DNA from: Aquicoccus porphyridii
GTDB lineage: Bacteria; Pseudomonadota; Alphaproteobacteria; Rhodobacterales; Rhodobacteraceae
NCBI RefSeq assembly: GCF_008369105.1
Contig: NZ_VINQ01000010.1
Location: 62,001 to 126,000 of the forward strand
Direction of reading: 5' to 3'
Length of the DNA stretch: 64,000 bases
The notes beneath the pieces are model-generated. The model saw nothing but the letters and a program-made list of their open reading frames with translations. It ran no database searches and was not told the DNA's origin. The translations under genes and the position numbers were made by a program. Shown in pieces: positions 34,493 through 43,048 of the stretch; position 1 is the first letter of the stretch, and every line of letters begins with the position of its first letter.

Positions 34493-35763
34493 CCGCGATG
34501 AACACCGAGCTCTCGAAAAACCAGGCAACGGCGTCGTTCCGTTTCTCCCTGTCCCTCTTTGCGCTTTTGTCGGCCTTTGTCGTCCTTGTCGTGATGAACG
34601 CCCGGGCGTCCGGCTTGATCGAGGCTGCGACCGCCATGCTGGTGACCAGCGCGGTGGCGGCGGGTGTGGCGTTCGTTCTGGTGTCGGTCTTTGACACCAA
34701 GCGGACCGCGATGATCGTGCTGGGTGCGATGGGCCTGGTTCTGGGGCTGTTTGCCGGTGGGGTCGGCATGGCGATTGCCGGGGCCATTCTGTCGGTTCTG
34801 ATCGCGCATTTCGTGTTCTGGATTCACTATCGCCATTATCGTGATGGCTTGCCCAACTATCTGAGTTCGAACGAAATTCTATGGCATTATACCTATCTGA
34901 TCATCTGTGCGGTCATCTTCGTTTTCCTGATCGCGCCGATCCTGGTCATTATCCCGCTGAGCTTTAACGTCGAACCCTATTTCACCTTTACCGAAAAGAT
35001 GCTGGCCTTTGATCCCGATGGGTATTCAGCGCGGTGGTACGACCTGCTTTTGACCTTCGGGATGCTGGAACCGGACGCCCCGCGCGACATGAGTTGGTGG
35101 GCCGATGCATGGGCCAATGCGAACTGGATCAACGCGGCCAAGAACTCGATCATCATCGGGTTTTTCGCAACGATCCTCGCCACCACGCTGGGCACCATCG
35201 CCGCGCTGGGGCTGAGCCGTTCGGAAATGCCCTATCGCCGCGCGATCATGGCGATCCTGATTTCGCCGATGATCGTGCCGATCATCATCGTGGCGACGGG
35301 GCTGTTCTTTTTCTACTCCAAGGTCGGTATCCACACCTGGGGCATTCCCTATTTCGGGGTTGTTCTGGCCCATGCCACGCTGGGGATTCCCTTCGTGATC
35401 ATCACGGTGACCGCGACGCTCGTGGGGTTCGATCATTCGCTTACACGTGCGGCGGCGAGCCTTGGGGCCGATCCGGTTGCGACCTTTCGGCGGGTGCAGA
35501 TGCCGTTGATCCTGCCCGGGGTCGTTTCGGGTGCGCTGTTCGCTTTCGTTACGTCATTTGACGAAGTTGTGGTGGTTCTTTTCGTCGGCGCTCTGGACGA
35601 GCAGACCATCCCTCGGCAAATGTGGAACGGAATCCGCGAACAGATCAGCCCGGCGATCCTGTCGGTGGCAACGATCCTGGTCGTGATTTCGATCCTGCTC
35701 TTGACCACGGTCGAGCTTTTGCGGCGGCGGTCGGAGCGTCTCAGGGGGGTTACCCCCCACTAA
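34489..35763 (+). CDS. ABC transporter permease with four extra N-terminal helices (PotC-like)
   Basis: A 424-residue permease overlapping the previous stop by four bases (ATG 34498 is an alternative start). An N-terminal block of about 120 residues holds roughly four hydrophobic helices (such as AATAMLVTSAVAAGVAFVLV). The standard PotC core follows from about residue 140. The EAA loop is LTRAAASLGADPVATFRRVQ, and SFDEVVVVLFVGAL is the family signature. Usual PotC length is about 260-270, so the N-terminal block is an addition. Confidence 0.88.
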   Translation: MTAMNTELSKNQATASFRFSLSLFALLSAFVVLVVMNARASGLIEAATAMLVTSAVAAGVAFVLVSVFDTKRTAMIVLGAMGLVLGLFAGGVGMAIAGAILSVLIAHFVFWIHYRHYRDGLPNYLSSNEILWHYTYLIICAVIFVFLIAPILVIIPLSFNVEPYFTFTEKMLAFDPDGYSARWYDLLLTFGMLEPDAPRDMSWWADAWANANWINAAKNSIIIGFFATILATTLGTIAALGLSRSEMPYRRAIMAILISPMIVPIIIVATGLFFFYSKVGIHTWGIPYFGVVLAHATLGIPFVIITVTATLVGFDHSLTRAAASLGADPVATFRRVQMPLILPGVVSGALFAFVTSFDEVVVVLFVGALDEQTIPRQMWNGIREQISPAILSVATILVVISILLLTTVELLRRRSERLRGVTPH

Positions 35764-35779
35764 AAGGGAGGGTAAGCCA

Positions 35780-36574
35780 TTGGAAATTGAAGGTAAAATC
35801 GCCGTTGTCACCGGCGCGGCCCAAGGCATCGGGCGGGCGCTTTGTGTTGCGTTGAAGGATGCGGGGGCGCGGCATGTGGTGGCGGTGGACCTTGATATCG
35901 ACGGCGCGGCGGAGACCGCGGACATGGTGGATGGCACGGCGATTGCCTGTGATGTGGGCGACCAGCATCAAGTCGAAGGCATGATCGACAAGGTCGAGAC
36001 GGATATCGGGCCGATTGACCTCATGTGTTCGAATGCTGGCATTCTCACCGGCCTCGATGAATCCTTTGATAATATCGCGTTCGCCAGCACGGATGCTTGG
36101 AACAAGGCCTGGGCGGTGAATGTCATGGCGCATGTCCACGCCGCGCGCCATCTGATCCCGAAAATGAAGGCGCGGGGGGGTGGGTATTTCATGCATACTG
36201 CAAGCGCCGCGGGGCTTCTTAATCAAGTGGGATCAGCGGTTTACGGGGTGACGAAACATGCCGCCGTGGGCTTTGCCGAGGCGCTGGCGCTGGGCCACAA
36301 GGATGACAATATCCGCGTCAGTGTTCTGTGCCCGCAAGGGGTCGATACCGCGATGGTGCGCGGCACGGGCGAGAACCCGGCAACGGCGGATGGAATCCTT
36401 TCCACTCAAGAGGTTGCGGAGAAAACGCTTGATGCGATACGGGCCGAAACCTTCCTTGTTCTGCCGCATGAGGAGGTCGCGCAATACATGCGCAATAAGG
36501 TCGAGAATTACGACCGCTGGATCGGTGGAATGGCCAAGTTGCAGCGCATCTACAAGGGCGCCAACGCGAAATAG
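35780..36574 (+). CDS. SDR family NAD(P)-dependent oxidoreductase
   Basis: A 264-residue short-chain dehydrogenase. The cofactor motif is VVTGAAQGIGRAL, the NAG motif CSNAGI, and the catalytic serine/tyrosine/lysine are in HTASAAG and VYGVTKHA. The start is TTG 35780 with GGGAGGG upstream. It is the last gene of the second ABC operon, 16 bases after the permease, so it probably oxidises the imported compound or a derivative. A family-1 repeat lies directly after it. Confidence 0.88.
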   Translation: MEIEGKIAVVTGAAQGIGRALCVALKDAGARHVVAVDLDIDGAAETADMVDGTAIACDVGDQHQVEGMIDKVETDIGPIDLMCSNAGILTGLDESFDNIAFASTDAWNKAWAVNVMAHVHAARHLIPKMKARGGGYFMHTASAAGLLNQVGSAVYGVTKHAAVGFAEALALGHKDDNIRVSVLCPQGVDTAMVRGTGENPATADGILSTQEVAEKTLDAIRAETFLVLPHEEVAQYMRNKVENYDRWIGGMAKLQRIYKGANAK

Positions 36575-36592
36575 TAAACGCCGCCGAAACGG

Positions 36593-36664
36593 CGAAAACC
36601 GGGGGGTGATAAGCGTATGATTCCCGGCTGCTGCCCGGCTGCCGGGTGAAACGCAAAGGTTAAC
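36593..36664 (+). repeat. Dispersed palindromic repeat, family 1, copy B
   Basis: The core at 36593-36647 begins CGAAAACCGGGGGGTGAT, passes through GCGTATGATTCCCGGCTG and ends GCTGCCGGGT. It is followed by GGTTAACGCCGCATT from 36658. It matches the minus strand of copy A with only a few differences over about 54 bases. It starts 19 bases after the SDR stop and reads in the same direction as that gene. Confidence 0.78.
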
Positions 36665-36702
36665 GCCGCATTAGGTTAATTGCCCGTACGGTGGGCGATT
36701 CA

Positions 36703-36739
36703 CGCCCGCCCCATGGGGTGGGCGCTGCCCTTTCGGTGG
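36703..36739 (-). repeat. Dispersed palindromic repeat, family 2, copy 1
   Basis: CCCGCCCCATGGGG followed by TGGGCGCTGCCCTTTCG GTGG, with GCCCGCCCC/GGGGTGGGC able to fold. It lies just past the ilvE stop on the minus strand, and a close relative sits past the heparinase-like gene at 55543-55589 in the same orientation to its gene. Confidence 0.6.
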
Positions 36740-36772
36740 CTCTCAGCCGAATCCCGTTAGACGCAACTCGCC

Positions 36773-37639
36773 CTAACTCCGCACCACCTTTTCATACCCC
36801 TGCGCGATGTCCTTGGTCAGGGCGCCGACCTCGAAATTCCAGTCGCCGATCTGGCCGACGGGAGTGACCTCGGCGGCGGAGCCGGTGAGCCAGCATTGTT
36901 CCATGCTTTCAAGCTCGGAAGGTTCGATATGGCGTTCATGCACCTTGACCTGCCGATCCTTGAGCATGCCGATCACGGTCTGGCGGGTCAGGCCGTTGAG
37001 GATGGCGTCGGTCAGGGGGGTGTGGACCTCGCCGTCGCGGACGAAGAAGATGTTGGCGCCCGTCGCCTCGGCCACGTAGCCGCGATAATCGAGGAACATC
37101 GCGTCCGAGCAGCCCTTGGCCTCGGCCACGTGTTTCGACATGGTGCAGATCATGTAGAGCCCGGCGGCCTTGGCGGCGGTGGGGATGGTTTCGGGGCTGG
37201 GGCGTTTCCATTTCGCCACGTCGAGTTTCGCGCCCTTCATCTTGGCATCGCCGTAATAGTCGCCCCATTCCCACGCCGCGACCGCCATGCGGACCGGGTT
37301 GCGGGCGGATGAAACGCCCATGTCCTCGCCCGCGCCGCGCCATGCGACGGCCCGGACATAGGCGTTGGTCAACCCGTTGGCCGCGACGACCGCCTGTTTG
37401 GCGGCCTCGATCTCGTCCACCGAATAGGGGATCGGCATGTCGAGCAGATTGCCCGAGTTCAGGAGCCGCTCGGAATGCTTGCGCGAGAGGAAGATCTTGC
37501 CGTCATAGCAGCGTTCCCCCTCGAATACGGACGAGGCGTAATGCAAAGCGTGGGACAGGATATGCACGTTGGCCGCGCGCCAGTCGACCAATTTGCCATC
37601 CATCCAGATCTTGCCGTCACGATCATCATAGCCCGTCAT
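36773..37639 (-). CDS. ilvE: Branched-chain amino acid aminotransferase
   Basis: A 288-residue fold-type IV PLP enzyme making leucine, isoleucine and valine from their oxo-acids. Motifs include KIWMDGKLVDWRAANVHILS, HYASSVFEGERCYDG, the lysine region AAKAAGLYMICTMSKHVA, and VAEATGANIFFVRDG and LTGSAAEVTPVGQIG. A good AAGGAG ribosome site precedes ATG 37639. It is divergent from the MarR-type gene across a 170-base gap that holds a TTATTG palindrome. Confidence 0.95.
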   Translation of the reverse strand: MTGYDDRDGKIWMDGKLVDWRAANVHILSHALHYASSVFEGERCYDGKIFLSRKHSERLLNSGNLLDMPIPYSVDEIEAAKQAVVAANGLTNAYVRAVAWRGAGEDMGVSSARNPVRMAVAAWEWGDYYGDAKMKGAKLDVAKWKRPSPETIPTAAKAAGLYMICTMSKHVAEAKGCSDAMFLDYRGYVAEATGANIFFVRDGEVHTPLTDAILNGLTRQTVIGMLKDRQVKVHERHIEPSELESMEQCWLTGSAAEVTPVGQIGDWNFEVGALTKDIAQGYEKVVRS

Positions 37640-37751
37640 TTAACCTACTCCTTCACAATCCGAGCTTTTCATTTGTTGCGCGCATTACGTCCGTTTCGGG
37701 CATAAAATTACGCAAAAACTGCGATTCGCTAACAGTTGCTTCTTGGAATGT

Positions 37752-37770
37752 CAATAAAGCTGACTTATTG
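37752..37770. promoter_or_regulatory. CAATAA / TTATTG palindrome upstream of the MarR-type gene
   Basis: CAATAA and TTATTG flank a seven-base centre, 40 bases before the MarR-family start and between it and divergent ilvE. AT-rich spaced palindromes of this size are usual MarR-family operators, so autoregulation is plausible. Confidence 0.45.
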
Positions 37771-37809
37771 TGGGGAAAATTCAGGCGATTTGTGATTGAG
37801 GGGGGTGCC

Positions 37810-38307
37810 ATGTCAGAGAGTGCGGGCGGTGAAACGCTTTTGTTTCTGACCGACGAGCAGTTGCGGCAGGGGATCGAGGCGATGTTCTTTGCCTATCGCG
37901 GGTTCACCGCCGACCCGGATCGTATCCTGGCCACGATGGCCTATGGCCGCGCCCATCACCGGGCGCTCCATTTCATCGCGCGGGCGCCGGGAACGACGGT
38001 GAACAACCTTTTAGAAATCCTGGGCGTGACCAAGCAGTCGCTCAACCGCGTCCTGCGCACGCTGGTCGAGGACGGCCTGGTGGAAAGCAAGGTCGGCACG
38101 TCCGACCGGCGCGAGCGGCATCTCTATCTGACCGAGGCCGGGCAGGCGCTGGAACAGCGGCTGAGCGATGCGCAGCGGGCGCGGATGCGCGCGGCGTTCC
38201 GCCAGGCCGGACCACAGGCGGTGGCAGGGTTTCGCACTGTTCTCGAAGCGATGATGGACCCCGAGATGCGACGGCGCTATCACGCCCTGAGGGAGAAGGG
38301 TGCATGA
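37810..38307 (+). CDS. petP: MarR family transcriptional regulator, PetP-like
   Basis: A 165-residue winged-helix regulator. The DNA-binding region spans NNLLEILGVTKQSLNRVLRT, then LVEDGLVESKVGTSDRRERH and LYLTEAGQAL. Start MSESAGGETLLFLTDEQLRQ is fixed by ATG 37810. Its stop overlaps the next response regulator by four bases, exactly as in the petP-petR pair of Rhodobacter, where the pair is needed for respiratory and photosynthetic growth. The symbol is assigned by this pairing. Confidence 0.78.
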   Translation: MSESAGGETLLFLTDEQLRQGIEAMFFAYRGFTADPDRILATMAYGRAHHRALHFIARAPGTTVNNLLEILGVTKQSLNRVLRTLVEDGLVESKVGTSDRRERHLYLTEAGQALEQRLSDAQRARMRAAFRQAGPQAVAGFRTVLEAMMDPEMRRRYHALREKGA

Positions 38308-39005
38308 CGGAATTCGAGCCACATCTTCTGATCGTGGATGACGATGAGCGCATCCGCACGCTGTTGCAGAAATTCCTGAGCCGTCACGGGTTTCTTGTCA
38401 CGTCGGCGCGGGATGCGGCGCATGCGAGGCGTATCCTTGCGGGGCTCGATTTCGATCTGATCGTGATGGACGTGATGATGCCGGGCGAGACGGGCATCGC
38501 GTTGACCCGGAGCCTGCGCGAAACGTCGCAAACGCCGATACTCCTGCTGACGGCTAAGGGCGAGACCGAGGACAGGATTGCCGGGCTCGAGGCCGGGGCC
38601 GACGATTACCTCGCCAAGCCGTTCGAACCCAAGGAGCTTTTGCTGAGGATCAACGCGATTCTGCGGCGGATGCCGGAGACGCAGGACGAACTGCCCGGGC
38701 CGAAAGTTCTCAACCTCGGGGCGATCCGCTATGACATCGAGCGCGGAGAGCTGTGGCGCGACGGGGCGCCAATCCGGCTGACGGCGACCGAGAGCCAGTT
38801 GATGCGCATCTTTGCCGCCACGCCGAACGAGGCGGTGAGCCGGATGAAACTGGTCGAGGATCTGGGCCGCGATGGCGGGCAGGCGCAGGAACGCGCGGTC
38901 GACGTGCAGATCACGCGGTTGCGGCGCAAGATCGAGGTGGACCCGAAACAGCCGCGTTACCTTCAGACGGTGCGCGGGGCGGGTTACATGCTGTCGCCGG
39001 ATTGA
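38304..39005 (+). CDS. petR: OmpR-family response regulator, PetR-like
   Basis: A 233-residue regulator with an N-terminal receiver domain: acidic pocket LIVDDDERI, phospho-acceptor Asp56 in VMDVMMPG, LLLTAKGETEDRIAGLEAGA, and the lysine in LAKPFEP. A C-terminal winged helix follows (RLTATESQLMRIFA through VQITRLRRKIE and YLQTVRGAGYML). No histidine kinase is adjacent. It is coupled to the MarR-type gene. The petABC (bc1) genes that follow this pair in Rhodobacter are not here. Confidence 0.85.
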   Translation: MTEFEPHLLIVDDDERIRTLLQKFLSRHGFLVTSARDAAHARRILAGLDFDLIVMDVMMPGETGIALTRSLRETSQTPILLLTAKGETEDRIAGLEAGADDYLAKPFEPKELLLRINAILRRMPETQDELPGPKVLNLGAIRYDIERGELWRDGAPIRLTATESQLMRIFAATPNEAVSRMKLVEDLGRDGGQAQERAVDVQITRLRRKIEVDPKQPRYLQTVRGAGYMLSPD

Positions 39006-39012
39006 TCGCGGA

Positions 39013-40515
39013 TCAGGTGAAAAGCTCGGCGTAGGTTTCGCGCAGCGCCTTTTTCTGCACCTTGCCCATGGTGTTCCTGGGCAGTTCGGCGACGAATTCG
39101 TAATGCTTGGGCTGCTTGAATTTGGCCAGGTTAGAGCCTGTTGCGGCGGTGATATCCCCAAGCGAGAGGGACTCGCGCTGTTTCACGATCACCGCGACGA
39201 CCGCCTCGCCGAAGTCGGGATGGGGCACGCCGATCACGGCGGATTCCAGGACCCCCGGGATATCGTCGATCAGGCTCTCTATCTCCTTCGGGTAGACGTT
39301 GAACCCGCCGGAAATGATCAGATCCTTGCCGCGCCCGACAATGCTCACGTAGCCGTCTTCGTCGCGCATCCCGAGATCGCCGGTGATGAACCAGCCATCG
39401 GGGCGCAGCTCTTCAGCGGTTTTCTCGGGCATCTGCCAATAGCCCTTGAACACATTGGGGCCGCGCACCTCGATCATGCCGATCTCGCCGGTGGCGACCT
39501 CGCGACCGTCATCCGCGATGCGCAGTTCGACCCCGGGCAGGGGAAAGCCCACCGTGCCGGCGCGGCGTTCGCCGTCATAGGGGTTCGAGGTGTTCATGTT
39601 GGTTTCGGTCATGCCATAGCGTTCGAGGATGTGATGACCGGTCCGTTCCTCCCATTTCTCGTGGGTATCGACGAGAAGCGGGGCCGAGCCGGAGATGAAA
39701 AGCCGCATGTTAGAGACTGTTTCACGGTTGAGACGCGGATCGTCGAGAAGGCGGGTATAGAAGGTGGGCACGCCCATGAGCGACGTGGCGCGCGGCATCG
39801 CGTCAAGGATTGCGCCCGCGTCGAATTTGGGCAGGAACACGGTCGATGCCCCGGCGAGAAGAGCCACGTTGGTGGCGACGAAAAGCCCATGCGTGTGAAA
39901 GATCGGCAGCGCGTGGATCAGCACGTCATCGGGGGTAAAGCGCCAGGTATCACGCAGCGTTTGCGAGTTCGATGACAGGTTGTCGTGGCTGAGCATCGCG
40001 CCCTTTGAGCGGCCCGTCGTGCCCGAGGTGTAGAGGATCGCCGCGAGATCATCGGCCCCGCGCGGCACGGGCGCAAAACCGGGCGCGTCGGGCAGATCGG
40101 CGGTGAGGCTGCCCTGCCCCGCGCCATCGAGGGTGAAAAGCCGCGCCTGCCCCGAGAGCGGCGCGATCTCGGCCGCGCGCGCGGGGTCGCAAACCACCAC
40201 CGAGGGGGTGGCATCCGACAGGAAATATTCCACCTCCGCCGCGGTATAGGCGGTGTTGAGCGGCAGGAAGACGCCACCGGCCAGCACCGTGCCGACATAA
40301 AGCTGCACCGCCTCGATGCTTTTCTCGACCTGGACGGCAACCCGGTCGCCGGGTGCCAGACCGGCCTCGATCAACCGCGCAGCCAGCCGTTCGGCCCCAT
40401 CAAACAGCGCGCCATAGCTGACATCCGAAAGCCCCGGGCGCGTGGCAAAAACCTTGTCACGGCTCTCGGGCAGATGGGTGGCAAGGTGATGGGCGAGATG
40501 GTTTGCGTCATACAT
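39013..40515 (-). CDS. matB: Malonyl-CoA synthetase
   Basis: A 500-residue adenylate-forming ligase that would convert malonate to malonyl-CoA. Motifs are ILYTSGTTGRSKGAMLSHDN, LPIFHTHGL, GSAPLLVDTHEKWEERTGH, ILERYGMTETNMNTSNPYDG, FITGDLGMRDEDGY and the C-terminal lysine region LPRNTMGKVQKKALRE. GMTETNMNTSNPYDG is characteristic of MatB. ATG 40515 was chosen; the open frame reaches 40710 without similarity. It is convergent with petR; malonyl-CoA decarboxylase is not adjacent. Confidence 0.9.
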   Translation of the reverse strand: MYDANHLAHHLATHLPESRDKVFATRPGLSDVSYGALFDGAERLAARLIEAGLAPGDRVAVQVEKSIEAVQLYVGTVLAGGVFLPLNTAYTAAEVEYFLSDATPSVVVCDPARAAEIAPLSGQARLFTLDGAGQGSLTADLPDAPGFAPVPRGADDLAAILYTSGTTGRSKGAMLSHDNLSSNSQTLRDTWRFTPDDVLIHALPIFHTHGLFVATNVALLAGASTVFLPKFDAGAILDAMPRATSLMGVPTFYTRLLDDPRLNRETVSNMRLFISGSAPLLVDTHEKWEERTGHHILERYGMTETNMNTSNPYDGERRAGTVGFPLPGVELRIADDGREVATGEIGMIEVRGPNVFKGYWQMPEKTAEELRPDGWFITGDLGMRDEDGYVSIVGRGKDLIISGGFNVYPKEIESLIDDIPGVLESAVIGVPHPDFGEAVVAVIVKQRESLSLGDITAATGSNLAKFKQPKHYEFVAELPRNTMGKVQKKALRETYAELFT

Positions 40516-40636
40516 GGGTGTGGTCCTCGGATTGGTCTGGCTTTCCTGCGGTGCATAGCGGGTATTTTCAAGGGCGGATTGATCTTTGCGCCGGGGGTCG
40601 TAAGGGTGAGCGTCGGAAAAAACGGGCGCGGACGAC

Positions 40637-41560
40637 ATGAATCCGATCAAGGGTATAGTGCTGAAACTGCTGGCAGTGGTGACTTTCGTCATCATGGCCG
40701 CACTCGTCAAGGCGACGGCGCATCATGTTCCGGCGGGCCAGGCGGTGTTCTTTCGCTCGTTCTTTGCGATTCCGGTGATTCTCGGGTGGCTCTGGATGCG
40801 GGGCGATCTGCGCACCGGGTTGCAGGTCAAATCGCCGATGGGGCATTTCTGGCGCGGGTTCGTCGGGACGACGGCCATGGGGCTGATGTTCACCGGGCTT
40901 GCGCTTCTGCCGCTGCCCGAGGTGACGGCGATCGGATATGCCGCGCCGTTGCTTACGGTGATCTTCGCGGCGATGTTTCTCAATGAGCAGGTGGGGCTGT
41001 TCCGGCTGGGCGCGGTGGCGCTGGGCCTTGTCGGGGTGTTGATCGTGCTGTCGCCACGTTTGACGGCCTTTGCGGGCGATACGGTCGAGACCACGCAGGC
41101 CCTTGGGGCGATGGTGGTTCTGGCCGGGGCGGGCTGTGCCGCGCTGGCGCAGATCTATGTGCGCAAGCTGGTCCAGACCGAGCAGACATCTGCGATCGTG
41201 TTCTTCTTCTCGCTCACATCGAGCGTGCTTGCGCTCTTGACGCTGCCCTTCGGCTGGGTGGTGCCGACGGGAACAGAGGCGGTGCTGCTGGTCCTGATCG
41301 GGCTTGTGGGCGGGCTGGGGCAGATTTTCCTGACCTCGGCCTATCGTTATGCGGATGCGAGCGTCGTGGCGCCGTTCGATTATGCCTCGATGATCTTTGC
41401 GCTTCTGATCGGGTATTTCGTCTTTTCCGAGGTGCCGACCGGTGTGATGCTGGTCGGGGCGGCGATCGTGATGCTGGCCGGGGTGATCATCATCATCCGC
41501 GAACACCGGCTGGGGATCGAACGCAACCGCGCGCGCAAGACCATGACGCCGCAAGGGTAA
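40637..41560 (+). CDS. EamA/DMT family transporter
   Basis: A 307-residue inner-membrane protein with about ten helices in two EamA repeats (residues about 5-135 and 150-290). Typical stretches are GQAVFFRSFFAIPVIL, FVGTTAMGLMFTGLALLPLP and EVTAIGYAAPLLTVIFAAMF, with a second repeat ending FDYASMIFALLIGYFVFSEV. The substrate is unknown; related roseobacter proteins are often annotated as metabolite or S-adenosylmethionine carriers. It is divergent from matB. Confidence 0.88.
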   Translation: MNPIKGIVLKLLAVVTFVIMAALVKATAHHVPAGQAVFFRSFFAIPVILGWLWMRGDLRTGLQVKSPMGHFWRGFVGTTAMGLMFTGLALLPLPEVTAIGYAAPLLTVIFAAMFLNEQVGLFRLGAVALGLVGVLIVLSPRLTAFAGDTVETTQALGAMVVLAGAGCAALAQIYVRKLVQTEQTSAIVFFFSLTSSVLALLTLPFGWVVPTGTEAVLLVLIGLVGGLGQIFLTSAYRYADASVVAPFDYASMIFALLIGYFVFSEVPTGVMLVGAAIVMLAGVIIIIREHRLGIERNRARKTMTPQG

Positions 41561-41606
41561 ACGGCGGGTTTGGGCCTGAACAGAGACTGAATTGGGGGGT
41601 ATGCAG

Positions 41607-42134
41607 ATGTCAGACAAGGTGCCTTGCCCGGCGCTTGGGTCCGGGGATGTGGTGCAGGACAAACCGCGCGGGCGGCTTGATGCGGATGCGCGGATGGCGG
41701 TGGCGGGTCATGCAGTGGCGCATCCGAACTGGGACGGGGTGATCTGTCTGCCGGGGCTGCGCAGCCACTGGGTGCATCTGAGCGCGGGCGAGATCGTGAG
41801 TTTCCAGTCCTTCCTGACCGCCCGGCTGGCCCATGCGCTGGACGCGGGTGAGCGGGCCGATGCCGACGCATTGGCCGATACGATGACGCGGCCCGAGCGG
41901 TTGGCCCAACAGCTTGATTCGGCCGAATTGGGCGGGGATAGAGACGCATTGCTGGGCCATCTGCTGGGTGCCGAGATGGCGGCGGCGCGGCCCTACTGGT
42001 TGGGTCAGCAGGTGATCGTGATGGGCGATGACGGGCTGGCCGACGGCTATGCCAATGCGCTCGGGGCGCAGGGCGTGCCGGTGGAGCGGGTCGGGCGCGC
42101 GGCGATGGAGGACGCGGGGCGCAGGGCGCTCTAG
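41607..42134 (+). pseudogene. 2-dehydro-3-deoxygalactonokinase (DgoK)-like remnant lacking the N-terminal half
   Basis: A 175-residue open frame. VICLPGLRSHWVHLSAGEIV, SFQSFLTARLAHAL and then LGAEMAAARPYWLGQQVIVMG and LADGYANALGAQGVPVERV match the C-terminal half of DgoK (usual length about 290, usual LPGTHSKWV-type motif). The N-terminal ATP-binding DxGTTxxR region is absent, and LPGTHSKWV is altered to LPGLRSHWV, so kinase activity is doubtful. It could be a degraded gene or a repurposed short protein with its own GGGGG ribosome site. It is convergent with the metal permease gene, sharing CTAG. Confidence 0.6.
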
Positions 42135-43048
42135 GCGATGCGGGGTGCGCGGCGCGGGCCGAAGCCTGCTGCCAGCGCGAGGATGAGGCCCGACATGGTG
42201 GCGATCATGCCTGCCGCGCTGACCGAGTTGTCAAAGCCGAGCCAGAGCGGCCCATACCCGGCGAGAACATAGCCCGTTACGGCGGAAATCGCGGCAAAGA
42301 CCACGCTCAGCCCGACCTGTTGACCCAGCCGATCGGTCATCAGCCGCGCGGCGGCGGGTGGGCAGATGAACATCGCGATCACGATGATCGAGCCCACGGC
42401 GTCGAAGGCTGCCACGGCCGCCATCGCGGCCATAATGACCAGCGCGAGGCTCAGTGCGCGCACCGGCAGGCCGAGCGCGCGGGCAAAGCCTTCGTCGAAG
42501 GTCGAGAGCTTGAGCGGGCGCCAGAGCAGGGCGGTCACGCCGGTGACGATCAGGCAGGTGATGGCCATGCGCGGCAGCTCGGGCGGCAACCCGGCCAGCG
42601 CCTGCATGTCGAAGAGCGAGGCCCAGCCCGTCGCGTCGAGCCAGATCAGGCTTTCGAGATTGCCGTAAAGCGCATGCTGCACGTCGAGATGCACCGACGA
42701 GGTGTCGGATTGTTCGAGAAGCAGAACGCCACCTGCGAACATGGTGCTGAACACAACCCCCATCGCGGCGCCGGGTTCGAGCTTGCCCGCGCGGCGAACC
42801 ACCTCGATCAGCAGGACGGCGACGAGGGCCGCGCCACCCGCGCCCAGCATCATCGGCCATGTCGAGACCTGGCGGCTTACCAGGAAGCCGATCACGATCC
42901 CGGGCAGAACCACGTGCGAAATCGCGTCGCCGATCAGGGCCTGTCGCCTGAGCAGCAGGAAATTGCCCGGGATGGCACAGGCAATGGCGGCCAGGCATCC
43001 GATCAGGATCGGCGGCAGCGACAGGGCGACGAACTCGGCCCCGATCAT
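42131..43048 (-). CDS. sitD: Metal ABC transporter permease (SitD-like)
   Basis: A 305-residue ABC-3 family permease with eight or more helices. Family segments are FLLLRRQALIGDAISHVVLP, GKLEPGAAMGVVFSTMFAGG, and VGSIIVIAMFICPPAAARLM. It is the last gene of the minus-strand order binding protein, ATPase, permease, permease, which is that of sitABCD. It overlaps the preceding permease by four bases. Confidence 0.85.
   Translation of the reverse strand: MIGAEFVALSLPPILIGCLAAIACAIPGNFLLLRRQALIGDAISHVVLPGIVIGFLVSRQVSTWPMMLGAGGAALVAVLLIEVVRRAGKLEPGAAMGVVFSTMFAGGVLLLEQSDTSSVHLDVQHALYGNLESLIWLDATGWASLFDMQALAGLPPELPRMAITCLIVTGVTALLWRPLKLSTFDEGFARALGLPVRALSLALVIMAAMAAVAAFDAVGSIIVIAMFICPPAAARLMTDRLGQQVGLSVVFAAISAVTGYVLAGYGPLWLGFDNSVSAAGMIATMSGLILALAAGFGPRRAPRIA

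Noticed and set aside
36681-36760. tRNA or small structured RNA in the gap before ilvE
   Set aside because: The pairing is explained by the family 2 palindrome; no cloverleaf arms or T-loop sequence can be drawn.
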